A stretch of 64,000 nt of DNA from Sphingomonas abietis (GTDB lineage: Bacteria > Pseudomonadota > Alphaproteobacteria > Sphingomonadales > Sphingomonadaceae), in the NCBI RefSeq assembly GCF_027625475.1, contig NZ_CP115174.1:2329001-2393000 (forward strand), written 5' to 3'. Made by a program: the position numbers and the translations under genes. The notes beneath the pieces are model-generated. The model was given only the letters and a program-made list of their open reading frames with translations. It ran no database searches and was not told the DNA's origin. This document shows positions 9,571 to 17,845 of this stretch, one piece after another; position 1 is the stretch's first letter, and the number at the start of each line of letters is the position of its first letter.

Positions 9571-11658
9571 TCAGTAGAGGAACTCGTCCATCGCGTCGTG
9601 CGACGGCCCCGATCCGGCGATCTTGGGCGCGGCGGGCGGTAGCGTCACCTTGGGCGCATCGGCGAAGGGCGTCACGCCGAACGCCGGGTAGATTTCCGAC
9701 GGGAAATAGATGGTCCCGTCCTTCACCACCATCGCGATGCGGTGAAGCTCGCTCAGATTCTTGGTGGGATCGCCGGGGAGCAGGATGAAGTCGGCGATCT
9801 TGCCGCGCTCGATCGATCCCAATTCCTGGTCGCGACCCATATATTGCTCCGGCGCCAGGGTATCCATGCGCAGCACTTCGGGGATCGGGATGCCGGCCTC
9901 ATGATAGATTTCCAGCTCGCGATGCACCGAGATGCCGGTCTGGTCGTCGGTGCCGGGCATCAGGCGGATGCCGCGATCGTGCAGCAGCTTGAGCGTCTCC
10001 TTCACCTTCTCGAACCCGCCGAGATAGCCCGCATCGTCTGCCGGGCTCGCGATCGGCGCGATCGCCTGGCGGCGGCGGCGCTGGAGGCCGATCGGCAGAT
10101 GGTCGATATATTCGGCGACCGACGGCGATGGCTTGCCGTCGCGGCTCAGCATCAGCAGTTCGAGCGTGACCGCGGTCGGATCATGCGCGATCTTGCCCGC
10201 CACCATCATGTCGATCGTCTTTTGAACGCGCGGCGACTGGAGATCGAGCGTCGCGGTGCGCTTCATCGCCGTCAGCCGCAGCGGCGTGCGCGTATCCTCC
10301 TGGGGATCGAGCACCCATCCGAGCATCAACTGGTTGATGTGGGTCACCTCATCATAGCCGGCGCCGATCATCGCATCGGCATTCGTGAAGGCCGGGATAT
10401 GTCCGGTCACGGTCATGCCCAGCGCGTGCGCTTCCTTGGCGATGGCAGGCACCCAGGCCGGGTTCATGCTGTTGTAGATCTTGATCTGCCAATAGCCGCG
10501 CGCGGCATACCAGCGAACCGCGTCGAGGGCCTTGTCCTGGCTGTCGACGACGATGCCGAGCCGGGCCGAATAGGGGCTGCGGCCTTCGAGGAAGCCGTTG
10601 GGCAGGATGCGCGGGCCGGCCACTTCTCCGGTGGCGATGCGATGCATCAGGTCGGGCAGGAAATTATTGTCGTTGCCCATATCGCGCACTTCGGTGACGC
10701 CCGCGGCGATATACAGCATCGCCGATTCCAGGCTGACATGCGCATGCATGTCGTGCAGCCCGGCCATCAGCGTGCCGCCCTGGCCATCGATCAGCGCCTC
10801 GCCGGGAGACGCGGGCGCGTCGAGCGGCTGGATGCCGCTGATCCGGCCATTGGCGAACACCACCGAGACGGGATCGCCGAGCTGGCCTGCGATCGGATCG
10901 AACACGCGCACGTTGCGGATGCGAACCGGCGCATCGATATTGTGGGCGAAGCGCTTCTGGAGCGTCGCATAGCGTTCGGCGGTCAGCCGGGTCGCCAGTT
11001 CGGCCAGCGCCGGAACGTCCGCCTCATGGCCTTCGCGCACGGTCGCGCCGCCGGTATCGAGAACGGCGAACAGGGCGCCCTGGCTGTCGAGCAGGATCAT
11101 GGCGGGGGCCAGATCGATGCCGCTGATCGCGTAGGCCTGGTAGTGGCCCTTGCCGATCGATGCCGGCCCCAGCTTCTCGATGTGCAGCGTGCCGCCGGGC
11201 AGGGTCGTCAGTGTACCGTCGGGTGCCTTGAGCAATGCGCGGGCATAGAGGCCGAGCGCCCAGGGGCTCGCCGCCTGGCCGATATAGAGGCTGGCGCGGC
11301 TTGCCGGCACCTCGCGCGGACCCATCGAATCGCTCCAGCGTGCCGTCGTGCCGGTGCGCGCGAAGCTTTCATGGACATCACCGCCGAAGGTCGCCTTGCC
11401 ATCCAGCTTCCAGGCCACCGGCAGGCCGTCCGGCCCGAGGTCTATCGCCTCGTCCATGGTCGGGCCGCGGCCGTTATTCTTCACGTCATAATGGATGGCG
11501 ACATGGTTGCCGGTTTGGATCGCATCGACGAAACCGACCTTCTCTCCGTTGGCGACCACCGACAGCCGCTCCTGGTGGGATTGCGCGAAGGCGGGGCCTG
11601 ACAGGCCGGCGAGCAGCGTGGATGCGGTCCATGCGGTGCGGATCAGGGAAAGCGCCAT
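9571..11658 (-). CDS. Exported amidohydrolase (imidazolonepropionase/prolidase-like)
   Basis: A 695-aa protein with a signal peptide (hydrophobic 9-26, cleaved near FAQ). Residues 27-240 form an N-terminal domain typical of long periplasmic amidohydrolases; I do not recognise its fold. The metal-dependent amidohydrolase barrel follows, with H305 and H307 in DMHAH, the bridging lysine in YWQIKIYNS, histidines in MTVTGHIPAF and DEVTHINQ, and the aspartate in MPGTDDQTG. The C-terminus has the usual GSIERGKIADFILL closing motif. Relatives include Xaa-Pro and Xaa-Lys dipeptidases and cyclic-imidase-like enzymes, so a dipeptide or N-acyl amino acid is a likely substrate. Its ATG overlaps the stop of the upstream ornithine cyclodeaminase-like gene by one base (TGATG), implying translational coupling. 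Confidence 0.88.
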   Translation of the reverse strand: MALSLIRTAWTASTLLAGLSGPAFAQSHQERLSVVANGEKVGFVDAIQTGNHVAIHYDVKNNGRGPTMDEAIDLGPDGLPVAWKLDGKATFGGDVHESFARTGTTARWSDSMGPREVPASRASLYIGQAASPWALGLYARALLKAPDGTLTTLPGGTLHIEKLGPASIGKGHYQAYAISGIDLAPAMILLDSQGALFAVLDTGGATVREGHEADVPALAELATRLTAERYATLQKRFAHNIDAPVRIRNVRVFDPIAGQLGDPVSVVFANGRISGIQPLDAPASPGEALIDGQGGTLMAGLHDMHAHVSLESAMLYIAAGVTEVRDMGNDNNFLPDLMHRIATGEVAGPRILPNGFLEGRSPYSARLGIVVDSQDKALDAVRWYAARGYWQIKIYNSMNPAWVPAIAKEAHALGMTVTGHIPAFTNADAMIGAGYDEVTHINQLMLGWVLDPQEDTRTPLRLTAMKRTATLDLQSPRVQKTIDMMVAGKIAHDPTAVTLELLMLSRDGKPSPSVAEYIDHLPIGLQRRRRQAIAPIASPADDAGYLGGFEKVKETLKLLHDRGIRLMPGTDDQTGISVHRELEIYHEAGIPIPEVLRMDTLAPEQYMGRDQELGSIERGKIADFILLPGDPTKNLSELHRIAMVVKDGTIYFPSEIYPAFGVTPFADAPKVTLPPAAPKIAGSGPSHDAMDEFLY

Positions 11659-12611
11659 CAGCGATGCGAGCTCCGATAGAGATGGGCGGCCGCCGCCAGA
11701 TCCTGCACCGCGTGGCCCAGGGATTTGTAGAGGGTGATATCCTGGTCGCCGGTTCGACCGGCGACGCGGCCGAGCAGCACGTCGCCGATCTCCGCGAGGA
11801 TATGCCCGTCGGTGACGATGCCGGCGTCGCGAGCGACCAGGAACTCGGCGGCGGCATCGCGGGCCGAGGCGGTGCTGTCGGCGATATAGCGGCTCTTCGC
11901 GACCAGCGCGCTATCGACCTCGACCGGGCCGGGGCCACTCGATCCGACCAGGTTGACGTGCGTGCCGGGCTGCACCCAGTCGCCGAACAGGACCGGCTCG
12001 GAGGCCGTGGTGAGCGTGCAGATCACGTCCGCCTCGCGCGCGGCGGTTTCCAGATCGCCGGCACGCTCGGCGCCGAGATGGGCATATTGCTCTACCAGCG
12101 CATCGACCTTGGCGGGCGCGCGACCCCAGATCACTATGCGGGTGAAGTCACGCACCAGCGGCAGCGCCTTCAGATGGGTATGGGCCTGCCCGCCGGTGCC
12201 GACGATCAGCAGCGTGCGCGCATCCTTGCGGGCGAGCGCGTCGGTCGCGACGGCCGTCGCGGCGGCGGTGCGGATGTGGGTGATCTCCTCGGCATCGCAG
12301 ACGGCCACCGGGCGTCCCTCATAGGGCTCGAACAGGACGACCAGCCCGCGATGCCGGCGCAATCCCGGCGACAGCGGATCGGCGAAGACGCTGATCGTCT
12401 TGGTGCCGAACATATCGTGGTCGCCCAACGCGCCGGGCATCTGTGCAAAGGTGCGGCCCGTGCCCAGCGAGATCATCGTGCGCAGCAACTGCCGTGTGGT
12501 GCCGGCGGACAAGGCCTGCATGACGTCACGTATCGCCTCGATGCAGTCGGCATAGCTCAATCCGTCGCGCACGGCCTGACTGTCAAAGATCGCGAGATCT
12601 TCCCGCTTCAT
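11658..12611 (-). CDS. Ornithine cyclodeaminase / mu-crystallin family protein
   Basis: A 317-aa cytoplasmic NAD(P)-dependent enzyme of the OCD/mu-crystallin family. K71 in FGTKTISVF matches the conserved active-site lysine. The Rossmann glycine motif VGTGGQAHTHLKA is at 137-149. The family includes ornithine cyclodeaminase, L-alanine dehydrogenase, ketimine reductases and delta1-pyrroline-2-carboxylate reductases, and sequence alone does not separate these. The gene is first in a two-gene leftward operon with the exported amidohydrolase (TGATG overlap). It is divergent from an Lrp/AsnC regulator at 12754, an arrangement that usually means the regulator controls it. A product of peptide breakdown (alanine, ornithine, proline imine) is the likely substrate. 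Confidence 0.88.
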   Translation of the reverse strand: MKREDLAIFDSQAVRDGLSYADCIEAIRDVMQALSAGTTRQLLRTMISLGTGRTFAQMPGALGDHDMFGTKTISVFADPLSPGLRRHRGLVVLFEPYEGRPVAVCDAEEITHIRTAAATAVATDALARKDARTLLIVGTGGQAHTHLKALPLVRDFTRIVIWGRAPAKVDALVEQYAHLGAERAGDLETAAREADVICTLTTASEPVLFGDWVQPGTHVNLVGSSGPGPVEVDSALVAKSRYIADSTASARDAAAEFLVARDAGIVTDGHILAEIGDVLLGRVAGRTGDQDITLYKSLGHAVQDLAAAAHLYRSSHR

Positions 12612-12695
12612 CGTCTATTCCCCGCTGCCGAACTAGCCGTTTCGTCGAGATCGGAAGCTACGCTGCCCGGGCGGCGAAAACTTGTTGATTTTCGT

Positions 12696-12720
12696 ACTCG
12701 CCGATATGCTTCGGCGGAGT
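12696..12720. promoter_or_regulatory. Imperfect inverted repeat, candidate Lrp operator
   Basis: ACTCGCCGA (12696-12704) and TCGGCGGAGT (12711-12720) form an inverted repeat with one bulged base and a TATGCT centre. It lies in the 142-bp gap between the OCD-family gene and the divergent Lrp-type gene, where an autoregulatory Lrp site would be expected. Only position and symmetry support the call. Confidence 0.35.
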
Positions 12721-12753
12721 TCAATTCACATAGCGAACGGATTGCGCATAAAC

Positions 12754-13227
12754 ATGGCTGATGATCTCGATCGCCTCGACATCAAAATCCTCGACCGGCT
12801 GCAGATCGATGCGTCGGAATCGTCCAGCGAGATCGCCGAGCGCGTCGGCCTGTCGCAATCGCCCTGCTGGCGCCGCATCCAGCGGCTCAAGGAGGAGGGG
12901 TACATCAAGTCGCAGGTCGCGGTGCTCGACCGCGAGAAGTTCGGCGAGAGCATGTACATCTTCGCCCAGCTCAAGATGGGGCGGCTCAATGACGAGGCCC
13001 GCGAACGCTTCATCCGTGCGATCGAGGGCATCCCGGAGATCACCGAAGCCTATACGCTGTTCGGCGAGATGGACGTGATGCTCAAGGTGCTCGCACCGAG
13101 CATGGCCTGGTATCAGAATTTCACCTTCCGCACGCTGTTGCGGCTTCCCGGCGTCGAGGACATCCGTTCGACCGCAACCCTTTCCGAGATGAAATGCACG
13201 CACCGGCTACCGCTGCCGTCGCCCTGA
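12754..13227 (+). CDS. Lrp/AsnC family transcriptional regulator
   Basis: A 157-aa Lrp-type regulator. An N-terminal winged HTH (about residues 4-60, LDRLDIKILDRLQID, SSEIAERVGLSQSPCWRRIQRL) is followed by the RAM/AsnC ligand-binding domain with GIPEITEAYTLFGEMDVML. I chose ATG at 12754 (MADDLDRLD), which fits the family; the TTG at 12682 would add 24 non-conserved residues. It probably senses an amino acid and controls the divergent OCD-amidohydrolase operon. Its 3' end overlaps the convergent EamA transporter gene by 21 bp, so no room for a terminator exists between them. Confidence 0.92.
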   Translation: MADDLDRLDIKILDRLQIDASESSSEIAERVGLSQSPCWRRIQRLKEEGYIKSQVAVLDREKFGESMYIFAQLKMGRLNDEARERFIRAIEGIPEITEAYTLFGEMDVMLKVLAPSMAWYQNFTFRTLLRLPGVEDIRSTATLSEMKCTHRLPLPSP

Positions 13228-14136
13228 CAGGAGGAAGCCGATGCCGACCAGCGCGAAGCCGCCGAGCTCGAACGGGCCGATGGCCTCGTGCAGCGCGAAT
13301 GTGGCGAAGATCGTGCCGAATACCGGCATCAGGTAGAAGAACAGCCCGGCCCGGCCGGATCCGATCAGCGCGACGCCGCGATTGAACAGGAAGAAGGCGA
13401 GGACCGAGGGGCCGATCGCCAGATAGGCGAGCGCGGCCATGCCGCTACGGTCGTGCAGTGGCAGCGGCGCCCCTGCGAGCAACTGGAAGGGCAGCATCAG
13501 CGCGGCCGCGCCGGCGAAGGTCAGCAGCAGGAAGCTTGCCGGGTGCAGCCGCGGACGCCGCCGAAGCAGGGTTGCGTAGAGCGATTGCGACAGCATCGCG
13601 GCACCCGCCAGCAGCGTGCCCTGATCGAACGAGCCGGCGGCACCGGGCCGGCCCAGGATCACGGCGAGCACGCCGGACAAGGCAAAGCCGATCGCCATCA
13701 ATTGGCGGCCGCTCACCCGGTCCCCGAACAACAGGAAGCCGCTGGCGACGATCGTGACCGGGATGGCGGACTGCACCAGCAGCGCCGAGGTCGCACTCGT
13801 CTGCCGCAATGCGAGATAGGCCAGCGTGTTGCTGCCGGCGAGGCCGAGTGCGGCAAGCGCCAGCAGCATCGGCCAGCCGCGGCGGATCTCGGGCCAGTCG
13901 CGACGCAGGTGCGGCAGCGCGAAGGGCAGGGCGAGCGGGATGGCAAACGTCCAGCGCCAGAAGGACAGGCTCACCGGCGGCAGATCGTGCGGCAGCGCGC
14001 GGCCGAGCACGAAGTTGCTTGCCCATAGCGAGGCGGCCAGCGTGAGCAGCAGATAAGGGCTGTTCCACAAGGACAGCCGGTCGCGGCGTGGCGATGCCGC
14101 GTCGCGCCATGGGCTCGAGCCTTGCGCAGCGGTCAT
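13207..14136 (-). CDS. EamA/DMT-family metabolite exporter
   Basis: A 309-aa inner-membrane protein with ten predicted hydrophobic segments arranged as two EamA repeats (about 28-155 and 168-305). The motifs WASNFVLGRALP at the N-terminus and the repeated SALLVQSAIPVTI / GRAGLFFYLMPVFG at TM4 and TM9 are typical. DMT members export amino acids, purines or other small metabolites. Its start overlaps the stop of the TyrB-like aminotransferase by 4 bp (ATGA), so the two form one operon. With Lrp-type genes on both sides, amino-acid export is the most likely role. Confidence 0.88.
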   Translation of the reverse strand: MTAAQGSSPWRDAASPRRDRLSLWNSPYLLLTLAASLWASNFVLGRALPHDLPPVSLSFWRWTFAIPLALPFALPHLRRDWPEIRRGWPMLLALAALGLAGSNTLAYLALRQTSATSALLVQSAIPVTIVASGFLLFGDRVSGRQLMAIGFALSGVLAVILGRPGAAGSFDQGTLLAGAAMLSQSLYATLLRRRPRLHPASFLLLTFAGAAALMLPFQLLAGAPLPLHDRSGMAALAYLAIGPSVLAFFLFNRGVALIGSGRAGLFFYLMPVFGTIFATFALHEAIGPFELGGFALVGIGFLLSGRRQR

Positions 14137-15323
14137 GCGGCGACGTCCGCGTCGACGACGGCGTGCAGCGCGTCACAAAATCGTTCGATGCCGCCGATCC
14201 CGAAGCCCGCGATGTTGATGCGGCCGGAGCCGGCCATGTAGATGCCGTGCTCGCGCCGCAGATATTCGATCGGGCCGGGAGCGAGCGGCAGTGTCGCGAA
14301 CAATCCCTTGCCCGTCGCGATCGGCGCCAGATCGAGATCGCCGATCCGGCCTTGCGCGCCAAGCTCGCCGCGCAGCGCGTGCAGCCGCCTGCGCATCGCC
14401 TCGCGTTCGTCCTGCCATAGCGCGGCGAGTTCGGGATCCTCGAGGATGATGCGCACCGTCGCCGCGCCATGATCGGGCGGCATCGACCAGTTGGCCCGCG
14501 CTAGGGCGAGCAGGTTCGATTGGACGACAGCGCCGGCTGCGGCATTGGGGGCCGTCGCCCACAGCGCCCCGACGCGCTCGCGATACAGGCCGAAATTCTT
14601 GTCGCACGAATAAGCAAGCAGGCCATAGCGGGATCGGCCAAGCACCAGCCGTGCGCCGGCGGCATCTTCGTCCCACCCGTCCCCCAGCCCCTGATAGGCG
14701 AGATCGACCAGCGGCAGCAGGTCGCGCTCCGCGACGACATCGGCGATCGCGCGCCACTGGGCGGGATCGGGATCGATCCCCATCGGATTGTGGCAACAAC
14801 CGTGCAGCAGCACCGCATCGCCAGGCGCCGCCGCGCGCAGCGCATCCATCCAGGCCTCGGCATCGAACCGCTGCGCTGCCACATCAAAGGCATCGACCGC
14901 CATCGCCCTCAGCCCGGCCTGCGCGAAGATCGGGGCATGATTGGCCCAGCTCGGCGCCGCCAGCCAGATCCGTTCGACACCCGCCTGGACGAGAATTTCG
15001 GCGGCGAGGCGGAGCGCGCCGGTGCCGCCCGGGGTCTGGAGCCCCTGCCAGGGACGCATGAAATCCGCGCCGAATACGCGCGCGCCCAGCTCGGCGACGA
15101 ACGCCTTGTCGCCGTCAGGCCCCAAATAGGCCTTGCTGGTCTGGCGGTCGAGCAGCCGCTGTTCGGCGCGCTTCACCGCCTCCAGCACCCGCGTTTCGCC
15201 CCGGTCGTCGCGGAACACGCCGACGCCCAGGTCGATCTTGTCGGACCGTAAATCGGCGGCATAGGCCGCGATGATCTTCAGCAGGGGGTCCGCAGGCTGG
15301 TCGCGAAGCAGGTCGAAGCGCAT
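14133..15323 (-). CDS. Aspartate/aromatic aminotransferase (class I, TyrB/AspC type)
   Basis: A 396-aa class I aminotransferase of the enterobacterial AspC/TyrB subgroup. The N-terminal KIDLGVGVFRDDRGET and SKAYLGPDGDKAF blocks are diagnostic, and the Schiff-base lysine is in YSCDKNFGLYRERVG. The family length is about 397 aa. MRFDLL at 15323 is preferred because GGGGA lies 6 bp upstream; the ATG at 15335 has no such site. It makes or degrades aspartate, phenylalanine or tyrosine with 2-oxoglutarate. It is divergent from an Lrp-type regulator (15471) and coupled to an EamA exporter, so an amino-acid-controlled overflow unit is plausible. Confidence 0.9.
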   Translation of the reverse strand: MRFDLLRDQPADPLLKIIAAYAADLRSDKIDLGVGVFRDDRGETRVLEAVKRAEQRLLDRQTSKAYLGPDGDKAFVAELGARVFGADFMRPWQGLQTPGGTGALRLAAEILVQAGVERIWLAAPSWANHAPIFAQAGLRAMAVDAFDVAAQRFDAEAWMDALRAAAPGDAVLLHGCCHNPMGIDPDPAQWRAIADVVAERDLLPLVDLAYQGLGDGWDEDAAGARLVLGRSRYGLLAYSCDKNFGLYRERVGALWATAPNAAAGAVVQSNLLALARANWSMPPDHGAATVRIILEDPELAALWQDEREAMRRRLHALRGELGAQGRIGDLDLAPIATGKGLFATLPLAPGPIEYLRREHGIYMAGSGRINIAGFGIGGIERFCDALHAVVDADVAA

Positions 15324-15443
15324 CTTGGTCCCCATCCGATGATCTGTACGGGCATGATCCTATGCGCATCGGGCGCCAAATATCGTGCGAATTGGAGATA
15401 TTTTGCGCTATTTTCACACGGAATAAGCAGATTTCTGGACTAT

Positions 15444-15463
15444 CGTGCATGAGCCGTGCATGA
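15444..15463. promoter_or_regulatory. Direct repeat CGTGCATGA x2, helically phased
   Basis: CGTGCATGA occurs at 15444-15452 and 15455-15463, an 11-bp period, which is one helical turn. It sits in the gap between the aminotransferase operon and the divergent Lrp-type gene, immediately before the regulator's start. Lrp proteins bind phased arrays of sites, so this is a candidate operator; no experiment is implied. Confidence 0.45.
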
Positions 15464-15470
15464 TGCAGCG

Positions 15471-15944
15471 ATGCCACACACGCTCGATCGATATGATGGC
15501 CGGATTCTCGAGGTCTGGCAGGCGCAGGGCGATATCGGCCCTGTCGAAATGGGCACGCGCGTGCATCTTTCGGCGTCGCAATGCTCGCGGCGGATGCAGC
15601 GGTTGCGCGCCGCGGGCTACGTGTCCCGCGTGGCGGCGGTGCTCGATGCCGACAAGCTCGGCATCGGGGTCAGCGCCTATGTGCTGATCACGTTGCGCTC
15701 GCACGATTCCGAATGGCTGGAAAAGTTCAACGCCCGGATCGCCGCGCTCGACGAAGTGCTCGAATGCCAGGCGCTGACCGGCGCGGCGGACATCATCCTC
15801 AAGGTCGCGACGCGCGATCTCGCCAGTTTCAACCGATTGCTGACGCGCGAACTCCTCACCGCCCCGGAAGTCGCCACCGCACGCTCGAGCATCGTGCTCG
15901 AAAATCTCAAGAGCACGACCAGCCTCCCGGTTCGTTATGCGTGA
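15471..15944 (+). CDS. Lrp/AsnC family transcriptional regulator (second copy)
   Basis: A 157-aa regulator with an N-terminal HTH (TLDRYDGRILEVWQAQ, LSASQCSRRMQRLRAAGYV) and a C-terminal AsnC domain (VLECQALTGAADIILKVATRD). ATG at 15471 fits the family better than the GTG at 15456, which lies inside the phased direct repeat. It shares only the family pattern with the Lrp at 12754, and the recognition helices differ (SASQCSRR versus SQSPCWRR), so the two should bind different sites. It is divergent from the TyrB-like aminotransferase and EamA exporter and probably regulates them and itself. A hairpin follows its stop. Confidence 0.92.
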   Translation: MPHTLDRYDGRILEVWQAQGDIGPVEMGTRVHLSASQCSRRMQRLRAAGYVSRVAAVLDADKLGIGVSAYVLITLRSHDSEWLEKFNARIAALDEVLECQALTGAADIILKVATRDLASFNRLLTRELLTAPEVATARSSIVLENLKSTTSLPVRYA

Positions 15945-15954
15945 TTTCGCGTTA

Positions 15955-15977
15955 TTCCCGCATAGATCATGCGGGAA
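15955..15977 (+). terminator. Hairpin after the second Lrp gene
   Basis: TTCCCGCAT (15955-15963) pairs perfectly with ATGCGGGAA (15969-15977) around a 5-nt loop, 10 bp after the Lrp stop. There is no long T-run, so termination strength is uncertain. Confidence 0.6.
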
Positions 15978-16057
15978 GAAGCGATCTGCACGCCCACTTT
16001 GCGGGGATTTCGCCCGGCGCGACGGCTAGGCTGACGGCGCACCGACGGAGAGATGTC

Positions 16058-17845
16058 ATGGCTCGATATTTGTCGCGCGGCCGGGGACTTGCCCCTGTCG
16101 CCCTGATCCTGATCGGCGCGGCACCGGCCGCCCCCCGGCTGGCGATCGGGCTCGCCCCCGCCACGCCCGACGCCGCGCATCATATCCCTTATGTCGATGT
16201 CGTCGTGACCGCGCAGGATGTCCACGCCGCGCCGGGAGACCCGCTGTTTTCGCTGGCGCTGGTCGCCAATACCGTGACCACCAGCGCGAAAGACCTGACG
16301 CGGCTGGGCTTTGCCGATGAGGCCGGGCCGATCGGGGTGGCGGTGCGCGACGAGGCCGAGGACGGTTCGGACAGCCGGCGCGTCTGGCTTGCAAACCGTG
16401 CGGTGAACGGAACGGTCACGGTTCGCTATCGCGTGCCGATCGATAGCGCTGCACCGCCGCTCGCGCTGCCGCAATATGAGATGCGCACCGAAGGCGACAC
16501 CTTTTCGGCGGCTGCCAACGCCTTCCTGCTGCTCCCCGACGATCAGCGTTCTCGTGTCGCCCAGGTTCGCTGGGATTTCGCCGCCTATGGGGCAGGCGGC
16601 GTCGGCGTCTCGAGTTTCGGCGTCGGCGATGCGACCAGCGCGGCGGCTCTGTCCACCGACCGCTTGAACTCGGTCTATTATATGGGCGGTCATCCCGGCA
16701 CCTACCGGTCGAACGACGATGGTTTCTTCGCGGGCTGGCAGGGCCAGCCGCCGTTCGACATGGCACCGCTGATGTGCTGGGCAGGCGACCTCCACCGCTT
16801 CTATGGTCGCTTCTTCCGCTATGCCCCCGACAGCTTCGGGGTGTTCGGACGGACCAACAGCCGCAATCCGGGCAGCGGCATCGGCCTTGCCGACAGCTTC
16901 GCCTATACGTTCAACGATAGCTCGGTTCCCGCCGACCTGCGTACATTGCTGGCACATGAGATGCTGCACAGCTGGGTCAATTCGCTCGATGCCTCGATGG
17001 ATAAGGCGGGCGGGCTCGACCGATCATGGTTCGGCGAAGGGCTGGCGGTGCATTACCAGCGCGCGCTGCCGTTCCGCGCCGGCATGATCTCGGCGCGCGA
17101 TTTTCTGGCCGATGTCAACGAGACTGCCGGGCGTTATTATACCAACATCAAGATCGGCACGCCGAACGCCGACATCCCGGCCGGCTTCTGGCGCGACACC
17201 CGCGTCCGCGTGCTGCCTTATGATCGCGGATCGCTCTATTTCGACACCGTGGACGCGGAAATCCGGGCACGATCGAGGGGCGCCCGTTCGCTCGATGATA
17301 TCGTCCGGACGATGCTGGCCGCGCGCCGGGCAGGAAAGCCGATGAACGAAGCCTTGTGGCGCAAACTGCTCAACGCCGAACTGGGTGCGCCGGGCGTTGT
17401 CGAGTTCGATGCGATGCTTGCGGGGCGGACGGTGATCCCGCCGTCCAATGCCTATGGACCCCAATTCCGCCGGGTCAGCCGGCCGCTGCGCCGCTTCGAC
17501 CTGGGGTTCGATCCTGCATCGCTGCTGGCGCGACCCAGGATCGTCCAGGGCCTCGTCCCGGGCTCGCAGGCGGCGCTGGCGGGTCTGCGCGATGGCGACG
17601 AGATCCTCGACAGTTTCCCGCAGGATGCGCTCCAGGGCAACCAGCAGGCCTATCTGGCGATCGCGGTACGGCGCGGCGATCGATCGCTGGCCATCCGCTA
17701 TCAGCCGCGCGGTGAGACGGTGTCGGCCTATCAGTGGGCATTGACCGGAGCCGGGCAGGGGCCGGCCCCGCAGCACGATCGGGCCAGTAGCTGCTCTGCG
17801 ACAACAGGCGGTGATCGGCACGGCGACCGAATGGATCGAGACTAG
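16058..17845 (+). CDS. M61-family metallopeptidase with PDZ domain, exported
   Basis: A 595-aa protein starting at ATG 16058, which has GGAGA upstream; the longer frame from 15581 is only an overlap of the Lrp gene. A hydrophobic N-terminus (LAPVALILIGAAPAAP) suggests export. The M61 (glycyl aminopeptidase-like) zinc motif is HEMLH at 300-304 with the third ligand E327 in SWFGEGLAVHY. A PDZ-like segment near residues 490-560 contains GLVPGSQAALAGLRDGDEIL. M61 enzymes remove N-terminal residues, with a known preference for Gly or Ala in characterised members. The last 25 or so residues (after YQWALTGAGQG) are low-complexity and polar and do not look like the usual family end, so a 3' frameshift is possible. 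Confidence 0.85.
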   Translation: MARYLSRGRGLAPVALILIGAAPAAPRLAIGLAPATPDAAHHIPYVDVVVTAQDVHAAPGDPLFSLALVANTVTTSAKDLTRLGFADEAGPIGVAVRDEAEDGSDSRRVWLANRAVNGTVTVRYRVPIDSAAPPLALPQYEMRTEGDTFSAAANAFLLLPDDQRSRVAQVRWDFAAYGAGGVGVSSFGVGDATSAAALSTDRLNSVYYMGGHPGTYRSNDDGFFAGWQGQPPFDMAPLMCWAGDLHRFYGRFFRYAPDSFGVFGRTNSRNPGSGIGLADSFAYTFNDSSVPADLRTLLAHEMLHSWVNSLDASMDKAGGLDRSWFGEGLAVHYQRALPFRAGMISARDFLADVNETAGRYYTNIKIGTPNADIPAGFWRDTRVRVLPYDRGSLYFDTVDAEIRARSRGARSLDDIVRTMLAARRAGKPMNEALWRKLLNAELGAPGVVEFDAMLAGRTVIPPSNAYGPQFRRVSRPLRRFDLGFDPASLLARPRIVQGLVPGSQAALAGLRDGDEILDSFPQDALQGNQQAYLAIAVRRGDRSLAIRYQPRGETVSAYQWALTGAGQGPAPQHDRASSCSATTGGDRHGDRMDRD

